Assembly (NCBI GenBank): GCA_026931725.1
Contig: JAIXLE010000036.1
Coordinates: 1 to 44,778, forward strand
Length of the DNA stretch: 44,778 bases
Source: Bacteroidales bacterium
GTDB lineage: Bacteria; Planctomycetota; Planctomycetia; Gemmatales; Gemmataceae
Direction: 5' to 3'
Positions within the stretch are counted from its first letter, which is position 1. The number at the start of each line of letters is the position of its first letter. A model generated the notes under the pieces. The model was not told where the DNA came from, ran no database searches, and saw nothing but the letters and a program-made list of their open reading frames with translations. The translations under genes were made by a program, and so were the position numbers. Below, in pieces: positions 9,174 through 17,808 of the stretch.

Positions 9174-9981
9174 GGCCCACCGGAAACGGGGGGGATACGG
9201 TCTCACATTTCGCGGCTAACGCGGAGTTCACGTCTTGTATATATTTGCGATAACTGGGGAATAGTGGCTTGATGAGGTTGTAGTACCCAATATACCATAA
9301 TGCCATCACACCGTCCCAGGTGCTAATGTGCTTGCCTTCCTCATATGACCGACCATAATAGCTGATGGGGACTTCATAGGTTCGGGCTTTAGTCTTACAC
9401 ACCATGGCGGTGATTTCAACTTCCATTCCGAACCCTTTGCTCGTCAAGCACAGGGGTTTAATAACTTCTTTGCGAAAGGCTTTATAACAAGTCTCAATAT
9501 CAGTCATGTTTCTATTTGTCAATAAATTACAAAGAAACGTCAGGCCGATATTAGCCAAATAGTGATAGAAATACAGGACACGTGTGGCTTTGCGGACCAG
9601 GAACCGACTGCCGTACACCACATCCGCGACACCCGCAAGGATTGGTGCGATCACCTCGGGGATTTCCGCAGGATCATATTCCAGATCTGCATCTTGAATA
9701 ATGATAATGTCACCGGATGCTCGCTCCAATGCTGCTGCAATCGCTGCTGTTTTTCCTTGATTTTTCGGAGACTGGTAAAATAAAATTTTCGGTTCATCCG
9801 CAGCACGAGCAGCAACAACCGCCGCTGTGTTGTCACAAGAGCCATCATCCACGACGACAATTTCCTTGACAATCGGACCCAAAGTCAGTACACGGGTCAG
9901 GATTGTGTTGACAGTCTCTTGTTCATTATAGACCGGAATCAACACCGAGAGCGTTCCAGTCGGGTCAGCGATAGCAGTCAT
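9163..9981 (-). CDS. GT2 family glycosyltransferase, DPM1/DPG-synthase-like
   Basis: A 272-aa GT-A enzyme. The N-terminus LSVLIPVYNEQETV, the nucleotide-binding VVDDGS (residues about 44-48) and QDADLEYDP (96-104, metal-binding DxD) define the GT2 dolichyl-phosphate-mannose/glucose synthase-like group. Later motifs GSRF and NRNMTDIETCYKAFR fit that subgroup, whose members transfer a sugar from a nucleotide donor to a polyprenyl phosphate or glycolipid. No C-terminal membrane pair is present, so it is a soluble or peripheral form. A 75-base gap with a possible TATAAT box separates it from the acyltransferase gene upstream, so it may also be transcribed on its own. The DNA here is very AT-rich; 9481-9540 has only 15 G/C in 60 bases. 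Confidence 0.93.
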   Translation of the reverse strand: MTAIADPTGTLSVLIPVYNEQETVNTILTRVLTLGPIVKEIVVVDDGSCDNTAAVVAARAADEPKILFYQSPKNQGKTAAIAAALERASGDIIIIQDADLEYDPAEIPEVIAPILAGVADVVYGSRFLVRKATRVLYFYHYLANIGLTFLCNLLTNRNMTDIETCYKAFRKEVIKPLCLTSKGFGMEVEITAMVCKTKARTYEVPISYYGRSYEEGKHISTWDGVMALWYIGYYNLIKPLFPSYRKYIQDVNSALAAKCETVSPPFPVGHAQ

Positions 9982-10029
9982 CGAACCCTCAGTGATGGTT
10001 CTATCGGAATCGTTTTGTTGAATAATGTT

Positions 10030-10035
10030 ATTATA
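10030..10035 (-). promoter_or_regulatory. Possible internal -10 box of the glycan operon
   Basis: On the minus strand the 75-base gap between the acyltransferase stop and the GT2 start contains a perfect TATAAT. The -35 region is poor (TTAATG with a 19-base spacer), so this is only a weak internal promoter candidate for the last two genes. Confidence 0.25.
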
Positions 10036-10056
10036 TTACTGCGAGGTCTGGTGGCA

Positions 10057-10698
10057 TTAACCGAAACGATTGCGGATGACACGAGCCGGTATCCCTACTG
10101 CAATAACATTGTCTGGTAGTGGATTTGTTACTACGGAGCCTGCTCCCACAATCGTACCCTGGCCAACATCAGCCATGACGATGGCCGCACTTCCAATCCA
10201 AGCCCCCGCGCCAATCGTGATCAATGAACGGCTACCCCCTTGATCTTTGATCGGTATCGTGGGATCTGTGAATGTATGTGTACTACCACCACTCGGAATA
10301 TGGACACCAGCCGCAATGAGAACATCACGTTCAATATGGACTAGGCCAAGATGACAACGTGGACCCACATAGACATTTTCTTCAATGATGGCACCCGACT
10401 GCGAAAACAGTGTCCCAAATCCGATTTCAGCCGATGGATGACATTGTTTGAGAACGCATCTCAAAAATGCATTCCGTAAGAATGAACCACTCAATCCCGG
10501 CAGACAAGCCAATGTCTGACTGGCACCTTCCAAGGCGCGGTCGCGTCCCATCATTACGGAGGCTAGCCTAAAAACAACCAGCAATGGGACAATCATTACC
10601 AAGGCGATTGTCCCTAGGGCGTTCTTAAGGAATCGCTTCATAGAGAAAGCCGACTTGCCAACGGCCGTGGGACGTGCTTGCTCAACGACTACGGACAT
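10057..10698 (-). CDS. Hexapeptide-repeat acyltransferase (LbH, serine/maltose O-acetyltransferase-like)
   Basis: The start ATG 10698 has GGGAG about seven bases upstream and overlaps the preceding GT2 gene by 17 bases; the longer frame start at 10746 is unsupported. The 213-aa protein has an N-terminal hydrophobic segment (LGTIALVMIVPLLVVFRLAS) that may anchor it to the membrane. A left-handed beta-helix follows, with repeated hexapeptides such as AEIGFG, GAIIEE, NVYVGP, ITIGAG, AWIGSA and GTIVGAGSVV, and the typical ending NVIAVGIPARVI. Members O-acetylate sugars in capsules and exopolysaccharides using acetyl-CoA. The HTFTDP segment supplies a histidine often present in the active site. 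Role here inferred: decorating the glycan made by this operon. Confidence 0.9.
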   Translation of the reverse strand: MSVVVEQARPTAVGKSAFSMKRFLKNALGTIALVMIVPLLVVFRLASVMMGRDRALEGASQTLACLPGLSGSFLRNAFLRCVLKQCHPSAEIGFGTLFSQSGAIIEENVYVGPRCHLGLVHIERDVLIAAGVHIPSGGSTHTFTDPTIPIKDQGGSRSLITIGAGAWIGSAAIVMADVGQGTIVGAGSVVTNPLPDNVIAVGIPARVIRNRFG

Positions 10699-11749
10699 GG
10701 CTAACTCCCGGTGATGAAGCCATTTCATTACGAATAACGGTATCAATAATGTAACTTGGTCGCCCCTTTACCTCGATAAATATGCGACGAATGTATTCGC
10801 CAATCACGCCGAGTGATATCAATTGAACACTACAGATGCAGGTCGTTAAAGATAACAGTAGAGCCCAAATCCTGGGTTCTCTATGATTGACTATCACATC
10901 AATTGCCAAAATGGTTAACGCAAACAGGGTGATGGCAAATGCAAATAGGCCGCTATATAAAATAAACCGGATAGGGAAACTACTAAAATTGATTAATCCA
11001 TCGACTGCAAGCGCGATGAGTTTTCGTATAGTGTATTTTGATTGGCCATCAAATCGGGCGGCACGTTCATAGATGATTCCCTCTTGTCGAAATCCAGAAA
11101 AAGCGCGAAGACCACGAATAAATCGGTCGCGTTCCGGCATCTGAATTAAAGACTGTACAACTTGTCGATCCATCAGGCAAAAATCGCCAGCATCGACTGG
11201 AATATTAATATCAGATATGATATTATGTAAGCGATAAAAACCCCAGTACCCCAGGCGGTGGATGTATCCTTCCTTGCGACGAGTCCTTATCGCGTAAACA
11301 ACCGATACACCTTTACGCCATCGCTGAATCATTTCCACCACAACTTCTGGTGGATCTTGCATATCTCCATCCATGACGACAACAGCACGGCCACCAGCGA
11401 GATCTAATCCAGCGGTAATTGCAGCTTGATGACCAAAATTTCGGCTCAATTGGATCACCACGACATGAGAATCGGCTGTAGCAAGTTCTACAAGTAGTTG
11501 TGATGTAAGATCATGGCTGCCATCATTAACGTATATGATTTCGTAATCTATTGAGGCAGTTTGCATAGCATCGGAGAGGCTGTGATGCAGGGTTAGCATT
11601 GTCTCTTGTTCATTAAACAATGGTATGACAATGCTAATTTCGGGAGATGTAATGCGTGTATGTGGACAGAATTTAGGATTAGTCACTGTATCCCCGACAC
11701 GGATCCGGGACGTAGTGACACTGACAAATTGCGGTGGTAAAGCATTCAC
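10682..11749 (-). CDS. Membrane GT2 glycosyltransferase, GtrB/ArnC-like
   Basis: A 355-aa polyprenyl-phosphate glycosyltransferase-like protein. The catalytic GT-A part has ISIVIPLFNEQETM, NDGS (75-78), SRNFGHQAAI and DGDMQDPPE (127-135). The basic FDGQSKYTIRKL segment then leads into two C-terminal membrane helices (roughly 255-330), the layout of GtrB, ArnC and YfdH. Such enzymes load a sugar onto undecaprenyl phosphate at the cytoplasmic membrane. It begins with GTG in a 4-base GTGA overlap with the preceding GT4 gene, implying coupled translation. The N-terminal 30 residues before the GT2 domain are unusual, but no better start exists. The sugar is unknown. Confidence 0.93.
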   Translation of the reverse strand: MNALPPQFVSVTTSRIRVGDTVTNPKFCPHTRITSPEISIVIPLFNEQETMLTLHHSLSDAMQTASIDYEIIYVNDGSHDLTSQLLVELATADSHVVVIQLSRNFGHQAAITAGLDLAGGRAVVVMDGDMQDPPEVVVEMIQRWRKGVSVVYAIRTRRKEGYIHRLGYWGFYRLHNIISDINIPVDAGDFCLMDRQVVQSLIQMPERDRFIRGLRAFSGFRQEGIIYERAARFDGQSKYTIRKLIALAVDGLINFSSFPIRFILYSGLFAFAITLFALTILAIDVIVNHREPRIWALLLSLTTCICSVQLISLGVIGEYIRRIFIEVKGRPSYIIDTVIRNEMASSPGVSHVRSR

Positions 11750-12930
11750 GCGGGTGAATCCTTTCGCACGGTGGAGAACCGGCGTTTGAGGGCCAACTCT
11801 CGGTATAATTGATGATAGGATGTAATAGTCTGTTCCAACTGATACTGATCCTCTACACGTCGTCGGGCTGACTCACCCATTCGCAACGCCAAATCGGGGT
11901 CACGAAGTAGCCGTACTAGAGCCTGGGCACATCCCGCAGTATCACCGCGCGAGATGTGTAATCCTTCCTGACCGTCTCGGATAATCTCTGGATTTCCACC
12001 GACGGCTGTAACGATGGACGGTAAACGGGTTGCCATCGCCTCCAATAGTGTCAACGATGCCGCCTCCGAGATCGAGGTTAGAACAAAAATATCCGCACAC
12101 TGCAAGATGGTTGCGACATCAGAGCGGATCCCAAGAAAATGGACCCGATCCGTAATCCCCAACTCATCGACCAATTGTTCCAATTCAGGACGCCGAGGAC
12201 CATCACCAACCAGCAATAAATCAACCTGGGACACATCAGAAATCGCTTGCGCGAAGCCCCGAATCAAAGTCGGTTGATCTTTAATGGGGTGATGGCGAGC
12301 CACATGAACGACATACCGCCATTCGGGTTTGAGGCCGAGAGCAGCTTTCGTGGCGGCCTTGTCAGATGAGACACTGTAGCGAGCCAATTTGATCCCATTT
12401 TGGATAATCTGAATACGCGCTCCTGCAAAACCATCAACGCGGGACAATGCACGCGCGCTGAATCGGCAACAGGCATTCACGCGGTCTGCAAGTCGATCTA
12501 AAATGAGACGGTTCATTGCGCGGCGAATCGGGGAAACGACATCAGGATAATGTCGACCATGTTCCGTGAGGATCAAACGCGGCAGGTCAGGAAAGGCGAG
12601 AACCTTAGCCAGTGCCGAGTAAAAAAAAGGACCATACTGATGAGCGTGGAGGACATCAATCTGGCGTTCTCGAATTGCAGAGGCCAATCGGCGGCTGACG
12701 GAAAAGTCCCAACCAGGGCGGCGATTGAGACAAACCAAGTCGATCCCATCGGCCAAAAGTTCCTCACCAATTTTGCCGATCGCATCCAGACAGAAAATCG
12801 TTGGTTGAATGGCTGAACCCAACTGCCGAATCGTTTCACGGACAAGCACTTCGGCACCAGCCACTTGCATGACATGAACGACAAACCCCACGCGGATCGC
12901 ATCGGGTTTGGGGACTTTGTCGCAACTCAT
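11746..12930 (-). CDS. GT4 family glycosyltransferase
   Basis: A 394-aa GT-B enzyme. The N-domain begins IRVGFVVHVMQVAGAEVL, the common GT4 opening with a glycine-loop acceptor site, followed by VLHAHQYGPFF. The donor domain shows QNGIKLARY, VVHVARHHPIKDQP, LLVGDGPRRPELE, and the E-x7-E motif in SEAASLTLLEAMA that binds the nucleotide sugar. It starts at ATG 12930 in an ATGA overlap with the preceding polymerase-like gene and ends in a GTGA overlap with the next GT2. Expected role: cytoplasmic transfer of a sugar to the growing lipid-linked glycan; specificity unknown. Confidence 0.95.
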   Translation of the reverse strand: MSCDKVPKPDAIRVGFVVHVMQVAGAEVLVRETIRQLGSAIQPTIFCLDAIGKIGEELLADGIDLVCLNRRPGWDFSVSRRLASAIRERQIDVLHAHQYGPFFYSALAKVLAFPDLPRLILTEHGRHYPDVVSPIRRAMNRLILDRLADRVNACCRFSARALSRVDGFAGARIQIIQNGIKLARYSVSSDKAATKAALGLKPEWRYVVHVARHHPIKDQPTLIRGFAQAISDVSQVDLLLVGDGPRRPELEQLVDELGITDRVHFLGIRSDVATILQCADIFVLTSISEAASLTLLEAMATRLPSIVTAVGGNPEIIRDGQEGLHISRGDTAGCAQALVRLLRDPDLALRMGESARRRVEDQYQLEQTITSYHQLYRELALKRRFSTVRKDSPA

Positions 12931-14372
12931 CGGCTACTCCTCAACCCCTCTTGGACATGATGAAATCGGTGTTGAGGCAGTGGACGCGATTTTCCAATTG
13001 GGACAGACATGGGTGTCCCAGGGCTCGGCCAAAGAGGACGCACGGATGGGGACATTTGAAATGTGTCCGTTGGGTCCGTTTGCGGTCGTACATCACCAGG
13101 GCGGATTCCTTGTAATTGTGCTGCAATGAGGACTAATATATATGGCATCTCAAAGGTGTCTAATGATAAGAATGAAGCACCAACGACATAAATGGCGAGA
13201 CCACATGATACGCTAGCCGTCATTGCACGTACTCGCATGGCATCATGGTCCGAACAACCACGGACGGACATGCGTGCTCGCCATGCAGAAAGTAACGCCG
13301 AGCCTAACATCAATATGAACAACACAGACGCGATGATGCCACAATCAGCCGCAATTTGCAGATATTGACTATGAATGGATCGACCTTCCATATCTGCACC
13401 ATAGGCTTTTGTATATAGGTTGGAATTGCGTACCCCCAATCCAAAGATAGGTTCCTCCAATGCCATACGTATGGCAATTTTCCACGTCGTTAAACGGGAT
13501 TGGGCACTTTCATCCGCGTCGTGTTGAGAAATTGAGAAGAACCGATCTTGCACCTCGGGGCCAGCTGTGACCAGAACTCCCAGACCTGCTATGGCCAGGA
13601 ACCCTACGATATATTTCCGCTTTTGCGAATAGAGAAGTAACAATGGAGCGGTGATGAGCAAGGATAACATGGCACCGCGGGAGAATGAGAGTAAGACCCC
13701 ATGTCCCAAAAATGCAATTCCCACGAGGAATACCCATCGCAGTCGATGCGTTGTTGCCTCCCACAGAAAGTAACAACTTGGAATAATCATGGCGAACATC
13801 AACGCGGCACCATTATTGTCCAAGCCGCCAAAACCTTGTTTCGCTAGAAATAAGTACCCGGTTGCAAAATAGTGGAAATTGACCTCGTAGCTAACGTATA
13901 TATCTGCGATGGTTACAGCAATTAAAATCCACCACAATTGGCCTGCTCTTTGCACTGCAAATGCTGCAACTGTGAACATGATAAATAATTTGATTAATTC
14001 CATATAATATATAATAGACACTTCTGGATGCCGGGCAAAAATGGTACCGAGTGTCACCATGATTGCGAAACCCCAAAGCAAGAAATGGGTCACAGTCAAT
14101 CGTGGTTTGGGATAGCCCGGTGAGGGACCAGAAGAAGGGTAAGATAGAATACCAACCGCTGTTGCTGCGGTCACAGCCATTGTGGTAATGGCAACATAAA
14201 ACGACCAGGGAAATGTGTGGAGATCATATGTCCGCAAACTCCATTCCCAGACGAATTGCGGTCGCAGGACGGCATAAAAATAATACACCAATACGCCAAC
14301 GAAAGGTCCGGTCAATACCGTCCCACTGACTCCAATTGCTGTCACCAGTGCCATGAATATGAGTTGTTTCAC
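12927..14372 (-). CDS. O-antigen ligase/polymerase-like membrane protein (Wzy_C)
   Basis: A 481-aa polytopic protein with about eleven hydrophobic segments. The N-terminus (FVGVLVYYFYAVLRPQFVWE) resembles the putative O-glycosylation ligases associated with exosortase systems. The Wzy_C-type loop carries FSRGAMLSLL, followed later by SRLTTWKIAIRMALEEPIFGLG and HSQYLQIAADCG, the extracytoplasmic region that is diagnostic for O-antigen ligase/polymerase families. The protein would join or polymerise lipid-linked oligosaccharides outside the cytoplasmic membrane. The C-terminal 60 residues are polar and low in conservation. It starts with GTG in a GTGA overlap with the upstream glycosyltransferase and ends in an ATGA overlap with the downstream one. 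Whether it is a ligase or a polymerase cannot be decided from sequence. Confidence 0.9.
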   Translation of the reverse strand: MKQLIFMALVTAIGVSGTVLTGPFVGVLVYYFYAVLRPQFVWEWSLRTYDLHTFPWSFYVAITTMAVTAATAVGILSYPSSGPSPGYPKPRLTVTHFLLWGFAIMVTLGTIFARHPEVSIIYYMELIKLFIMFTVAAFAVQRAGQLWWILIAVTIADIYVSYEVNFHYFATGYLFLAKQGFGGLDNNGAALMFAMIIPSCYFLWEATTHRLRWVFLVGIAFLGHGVLLSFSRGAMLSLLITAPLLLLYSQKRKYIVGFLAIAGLGVLVTAGPEVQDRFFSISQHDADESAQSRLTTWKIAIRMALEEPIFGLGVRNSNLYTKAYGADMEGRSIHSQYLQIAADCGIIASVLFILMLGSALLSAWRARMSVRGCSDHDAMRVRAMTASVSCGLAIYVVGASFLSLDTFEMPYILVLIAAQLQGIRPGDVRPQTDPTDTFQMSPSVRPLWPSPGTPMSVPIGKSRPLPQHRFHHVQEGLRSSR

Positions 14373-15589
14373 GCCGAAACTCCCTGGGCATTTCGGGCCG
14401 GGATACGAATGGTCGAACAGTGGGTGTGGCTAGCGCATAGGCTTTCCTCGGCTTTTGCCGCTGCTGTATCCCACGTGTGAAATTTTGTGACCCATTCTCG
14501 CGCCTGTTGTCCAAGTTCACCACATCGTAAGGGATTATGCAGCAAGTCCACTATTCCCATGGCCAATCGGCTTGGTGATCGTTCCCTGAGGACCGGAGGA
14601 TGTCCCAATGTCCCAGTGAGGGCTTGTGGTGTACAGGCTATGGCACGTCCCATCGCGGCTGCCTCAAGCAACTTATTTTTGATTCCGCGGCCACTGATGA
14701 ACGGTAAAACTGCGATCGCCCGACCACTGATTTCTGAACGCAAGTCCGGCAAATTCGGATAGAGGCGCACCCCAGCAGTGGACTGACACAATTTCGTAAT
14801 CTTTTGAGTCGGGAGAAACCCGAAAACGTCGAATTGCGCGGCAGGGAATCCTTGCCGAACCCGTGGCCAAACGTGCCTCATAAACCAGGACAATGCCTCT
14901 TCGTTTGGCCCAAAGTCAAGTCGTCCCCAAAACGCCAAATGATTGGGAAATGGAGTCTCACCCCATTTTGGAGGCTGAAAATAGTCCGCATCGACACCAT
15001 TGGCAACGATATCGACGGGACATCCAGTCCATGTCCTCATGGCCAATTTGTCTGCTGCGGACACAACCCAGACGCGGTCGATTCGTGAGGCGAATGCCCA
15101 TTCATAGAATGCATGAATACAGGATGTCCGTAAGTGTCGCCAACTTTCTGGGTGGAATAAATTGATCCGTGACCAATGGTGGAGCGCGGAGTCATCTGCT
15201 GCGTACCAGATACATTGGCCAGAACGGACACCACGGAACAATAAGGGGGCATCTGTTCCCAATGCTATAACAGCATCAAATTTTTGCTGTCTCGTCAATG
15301 TGGCCAGTGCCAAACGCCGAGCGGGGTCTTGTCCCCAATATTCCTCAAATCGCTGTTGCCAGCGTGTGGCTGGGATCAATGACCCTGGATCAGCGAGTGG
15401 GACATGGGACAATACAATTTCCTGGGCAATTCCCAGACCATCAACTGCCTCCCTGGGTGAAAGATGATCTGTTGCGAGCCAGATTTCGTGACCCCGTTCC
15501 GCGAGTCCCCTCATCATTTGTGAGCCGTGTACATCATGTCCGCCAGCTCGTGGCCAGTTCATGCGTTCTTTGACAAATAGCAATTTCAT
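14369..15589 (-). CDS. GT4 glycosyltransferase resembling PEP-CTERM/exosortase-associated sugar transferases
   Basis: A 406-aa GT-B protein starting MKLLFVKERMNWPRAGGHDV with the typical opening SQMMRGLAERGHEIWLAT. The linker has DIVANGVDADYFQP, and the donor domain has AFWGRLDFGPNEEALSWF and GRGIKNKLLEAAAMGRAIACTP. That last stretch closely recalls the sugar transferases found next to EpsH/exosortase genes (TIGR03087-type), which fits its location two genes downstream of an exosortase. Its start forms an ATGA overlap with the VanZ-like gene. It is cytoplasmic, with no membrane segment. The TIGR-type assignment is by eye from the motif and context, while GT4 membership is firm. Confidence 0.92.
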   Translation of the reverse strand: MKLLFVKERMNWPRAGGHDVHGSQMMRGLAERGHEIWLATDHLSPREAVDGLGIAQEIVLSHVPLADPGSLIPATRWQQRFEEYWGQDPARRLALATLTRQQKFDAVIALGTDAPLLFRGVRSGQCIWYAADDSALHHWSRINLFHPESWRHLRTSCIHAFYEWAFASRIDRVWVVSAADKLAMRTWTGCPVDIVANGVDADYFQPPKWGETPFPNHLAFWGRLDFGPNEEALSWFMRHVWPRVRQGFPAAQFDVFGFLPTQKITKLCQSTAGVRLYPNLPDLRSEISGRAIAVLPFISGRGIKNKLLEAAAMGRAIACTPQALTGTLGHPPVLRERSPSRLAMGIVDLLHNPLRCGELGQQAREWVTKFHTWDTAAAKAEESLCASHTHCSTIRIPARNAQGVSA

Positions 15590-16887
15590 GCCTGACGCTC
15601 CTGCCGATCAGAGAGCAGTCGATTCGTAATGGATGTCCCAATTGCTGTCCCCATTGCCGCGAGCAGTATATCTGTCGTGCCGGGGGTGCGTGCTGGAAGA
15701 AATAGTTGGACAATCTCAAACCCTGTCCCAACGACTAATCCGATCGCGCCGCCGGTCCATCCCGCCTTGCTTGTATGTCCTATTAGGATCGCCACGGCGC
15801 AGCCTAGTAGTGAATAGGTGATCATGCGTGTCATCGACTGGCAGAACATTGCAATGGGGTCACTGAATCGGACTTCTCCAATGGGTAATATCGTTTCCAC
15901 TGAATACGACATTGTGGTTTCAAAATGAAACGGTGCCCACATCATGATGACCATCGCCGGGAACCACATGCATAGACCGATTGCGGAGACGCTCTGAGTT
16001 GATGTCCATTTGCAGAATTGGACCAATATCCCACCTGTGGCGATGCCGAGTACAGCCACCAGATACCCAGCTGCTGTTGGGAGACGGGACATTACGAACA
16101 TTTGCCCGGCTTCCAACAGGAATGGAATGACCAGAAACAGAATCCCGATGAATCTATATGGATGCTTATGCGGGATTAGTCGTGACCCCAGAAGTCCCAA
16201 TGGCACAAATAGGACACAAAGTCCTATCCAATTCTGAATTTGTTGCCAACCCTGTTTGTCCGTGAAGCCGACAAATTCGCTGAATGGTACATAATGGACA
16301 TCATAATAGGCTTTTCGGGCAATCCTTCCTGGGCTTAGAGTTAGGTCCAGAGGTAGGTAATGTAATAGTCCCAAGAGTAGTAGGTAACAAACGAACAACC
16401 GTGATGTCAAGTTATTCGTATCTGGGTTGGTTTGCCAGGCGTTGATTAGACGATTCCAGCGCGGGCCGGTTTCCCACCAACCTAGCATCCCCACCGCGGC
16501 CCCAAGTCCTTGCGCGAGGACATCCGATCCTGATGTTGTCCGTTCCGGGATGAAGATTTGACCAAATTCCACACCCAAAGCCAACAGGACACACAATGGC
16601 CACAGGACAAGAGCCATCCCAATGGTTCCGATTGTCCCATATCGCTCCGCGCGGAGTAGTCCTAACAGGCTGAATCCCAATGGGACACCCAACATGACAT
16701 TGGCAATCCAATCGGAGCGAGACGATGGCCATGCACGATTCTGCATGGCCCAGAGGAATGCGTCTACCGCTTCGGACCAATTGCGATGCCGAAAGTCAAA
16801 CGGTGCCAAACTTCCGTAGATGATAAACCCCGCCGCACCGGCTACGGCCAATGCGTAAAATGGAGTCGTGGGACGTGATGGGGTCAC
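15586..16887 (-). CDS. VanZ-like polytopic membrane protein with two VanZ-type halves
   Basis: I start it at GTG 16887, because this makes a GTGA overlap with the exosortase stop and removes a hydrophilic extension (to 17016) that only shadows the exosortase gene. The 433-aa protein has about ten membrane segments in two similar halves. The first half contains YGSLAPFDF, DWIANVMLGVPLGF and GVEFGQIFIPERTTSGSDVLA; the second contains NWIGLCVLFVPLG, then GTGFEIVQLFLPARTPGTTDILL. The two E-x-x-Q-x-F-x-P-x-R-T motifs followed by a conserved aspartate are the VanZ signature (PF04892). VanZ-like proteins are frequent beside exosortases, with unknown biochemical role. It is probably an integral part of this envelope glycan/protein sorting system. 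Confidence 0.9.
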   Translation of the reverse strand: MTPSRPTTPFYALAVAGAAGFIIYGSLAPFDFRHRNWSEAVDAFLWAMQNRAWPSSRSDWIANVMLGVPLGFSLLGLLRAERYGTIGTIGMALVLWPLCVLLALGVEFGQIFIPERTTSGSDVLAQGLGAAVGMLGWWETGPRWNRLINAWQTNPDTNNLTSRLFVCYLLLLGLLHYLPLDLTLSPGRIARKAYYDVHYVPFSEFVGFTDKQGWQQIQNWIGLCVLFVPLGLLGSRLIPHKHPYRFIGILFLVIPFLLEAGQMFVMSRLPTAAGYLVAVLGIATGGILVQFCKWTSTQSVSAIGLCMWFPAMVIMMWAPFHFETTMSYSVETILPIGEVRFSDPIAMFCQSMTRMITYSLLGCAVAILIGHTSKAGWTGGAIGLVVGTGFEIVQLFLPARTPGTTDILLAAMGTAIGTSITNRLLSDRQERQA

Positions 16888-17807
16888 ATCACCCGTCCCG
16901 GCCGCATTGCCTTGAGAATGTCTGTTTGTGATACAGTGGCCACGGGCACGAACAGCCAATCCATGATCCGCAATTCGGCCCAAATGAACGCCAGTGCCAA
17001 GGGCATCATCAACCAACCGAAGAGGTCATGGACAATCAAGTCTCCCAGTTCCTGCCAGCCAGCGTGGTACACCAATCCCGTCAACACAATGCGGATGAGG
17101 TTACACAGAACCGCAACCGGAATGGCACTGAAGAGGACCAGCAGTCGATCCACAATGGGACGTGACCGCGCCAAAATGGCCACTGCCGCAGCCACGGCCA
17201 CGAAGGTGAGTAGCATACTCAGACCGGAACAGGCATTTTCAACACCGAGCCGGGTGGAACCGATGATGATGACGTTTCCTTCCGTGTAGGCCGGAAGGCC
17301 AGCCGTCAGAAAGGTGGCACTCCCAACGTGTGTCGCTAACTCGCGGAGCTTGAGGCTTAACATCTCACTGACACGCCAGGGTAATTCGAGGACAAGGGGG
17401 AACAGGACCAGTGCTGGCCAAGCCCATTTTAGACCTCCCGATTTCCCCAGGAATAGGACCACGATTCCGGTCATCGCCAGGATCACGGCGAACCCCTGGA
17501 GCCACTCTTTGGCGATGTTGGTCTGCCCAGCACCCAGATAGACCCCACCAGCCAAGGCCATGACTGGGACACCCCATAGGTCCGGCCAGCGGATCATTGT
17601 GGGGAACAGATCTCGACGTAGCCAGAGGACATAGCCTGCGAATGGGAGGAGCAAGAGTCCGTGAGAATAGTCGGCCTTTGATGTCCACAATGTAAAGAGT
17701 TGTCGCAAAGCTGGCGCGAAGGCGAACAAGGTGGCACACACGGTTAGTGCGAGACAGAGTTGCCAGGAGCGAGAACGGAGAACGTATTCGGAGGGAGTGG
17801 CTTTCAT
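16884..17807 (-). CDS. Exosortase/archaeosortase family transpeptidase
   Basis: Start ATG 17807 (MKATPSEYVL), with an AAGGA in the upstream hairpin; the longer frame to 17897 is unsupported. The 307-aa integral membrane protein has about eight helices and all three catalytic residues of the family: Cys193 in GVENACSGLSMLL, Arg239 in CNLIRIVLTG, and His260 in VHDLFGWLMMPLAL. The WTSKADYSHGLLLLP region near the N-terminus is also characteristic (PF09721). Exosortases cleave C-terminal PEP-CTERM-like tails and transfer the protein, probably to a glycolipid or glycan. No fused EpsI domain is present. No PEP-CTERM substrate is coded in this window, so its targets must be elsewhere. First gene of the nine-gene glycan operon. 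I cannot assign the subtype letter. Confidence 0.95.
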   Translation of the reverse strand: MKATPSEYVLRSRSWQLCLALTVCATLFAFAPALRQLFTLWTSKADYSHGLLLLPFAGYVLWLRRDLFPTMIRWPDLWGVPVMALAGGVYLGAGQTNIAKEWLQGFAVILAMTGIVVLFLGKSGGLKWAWPALVLFPLVLELPWRVSEMLSLKLRELATHVGSATFLTAGLPAYTEGNVIIIGSTRLGVENACSGLSMLLTFVAVAAAVAILARSRPIVDRLLVLFSAIPVAVLCNLIRIVLTGLVYHAGWQELGDLIVHDLFGWLMMPLALAFIWAELRIMDWLFVPVATVSQTDILKAMRPGRVM

Positions 17808-17808
17808 G

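Noticed and set aside
16888-17016. N-terminal extension of the VanZ-like protein
   Set aside because: It lies entirely within the exosortase coding region and is hydrophilic; the GTGA overlap start is better.
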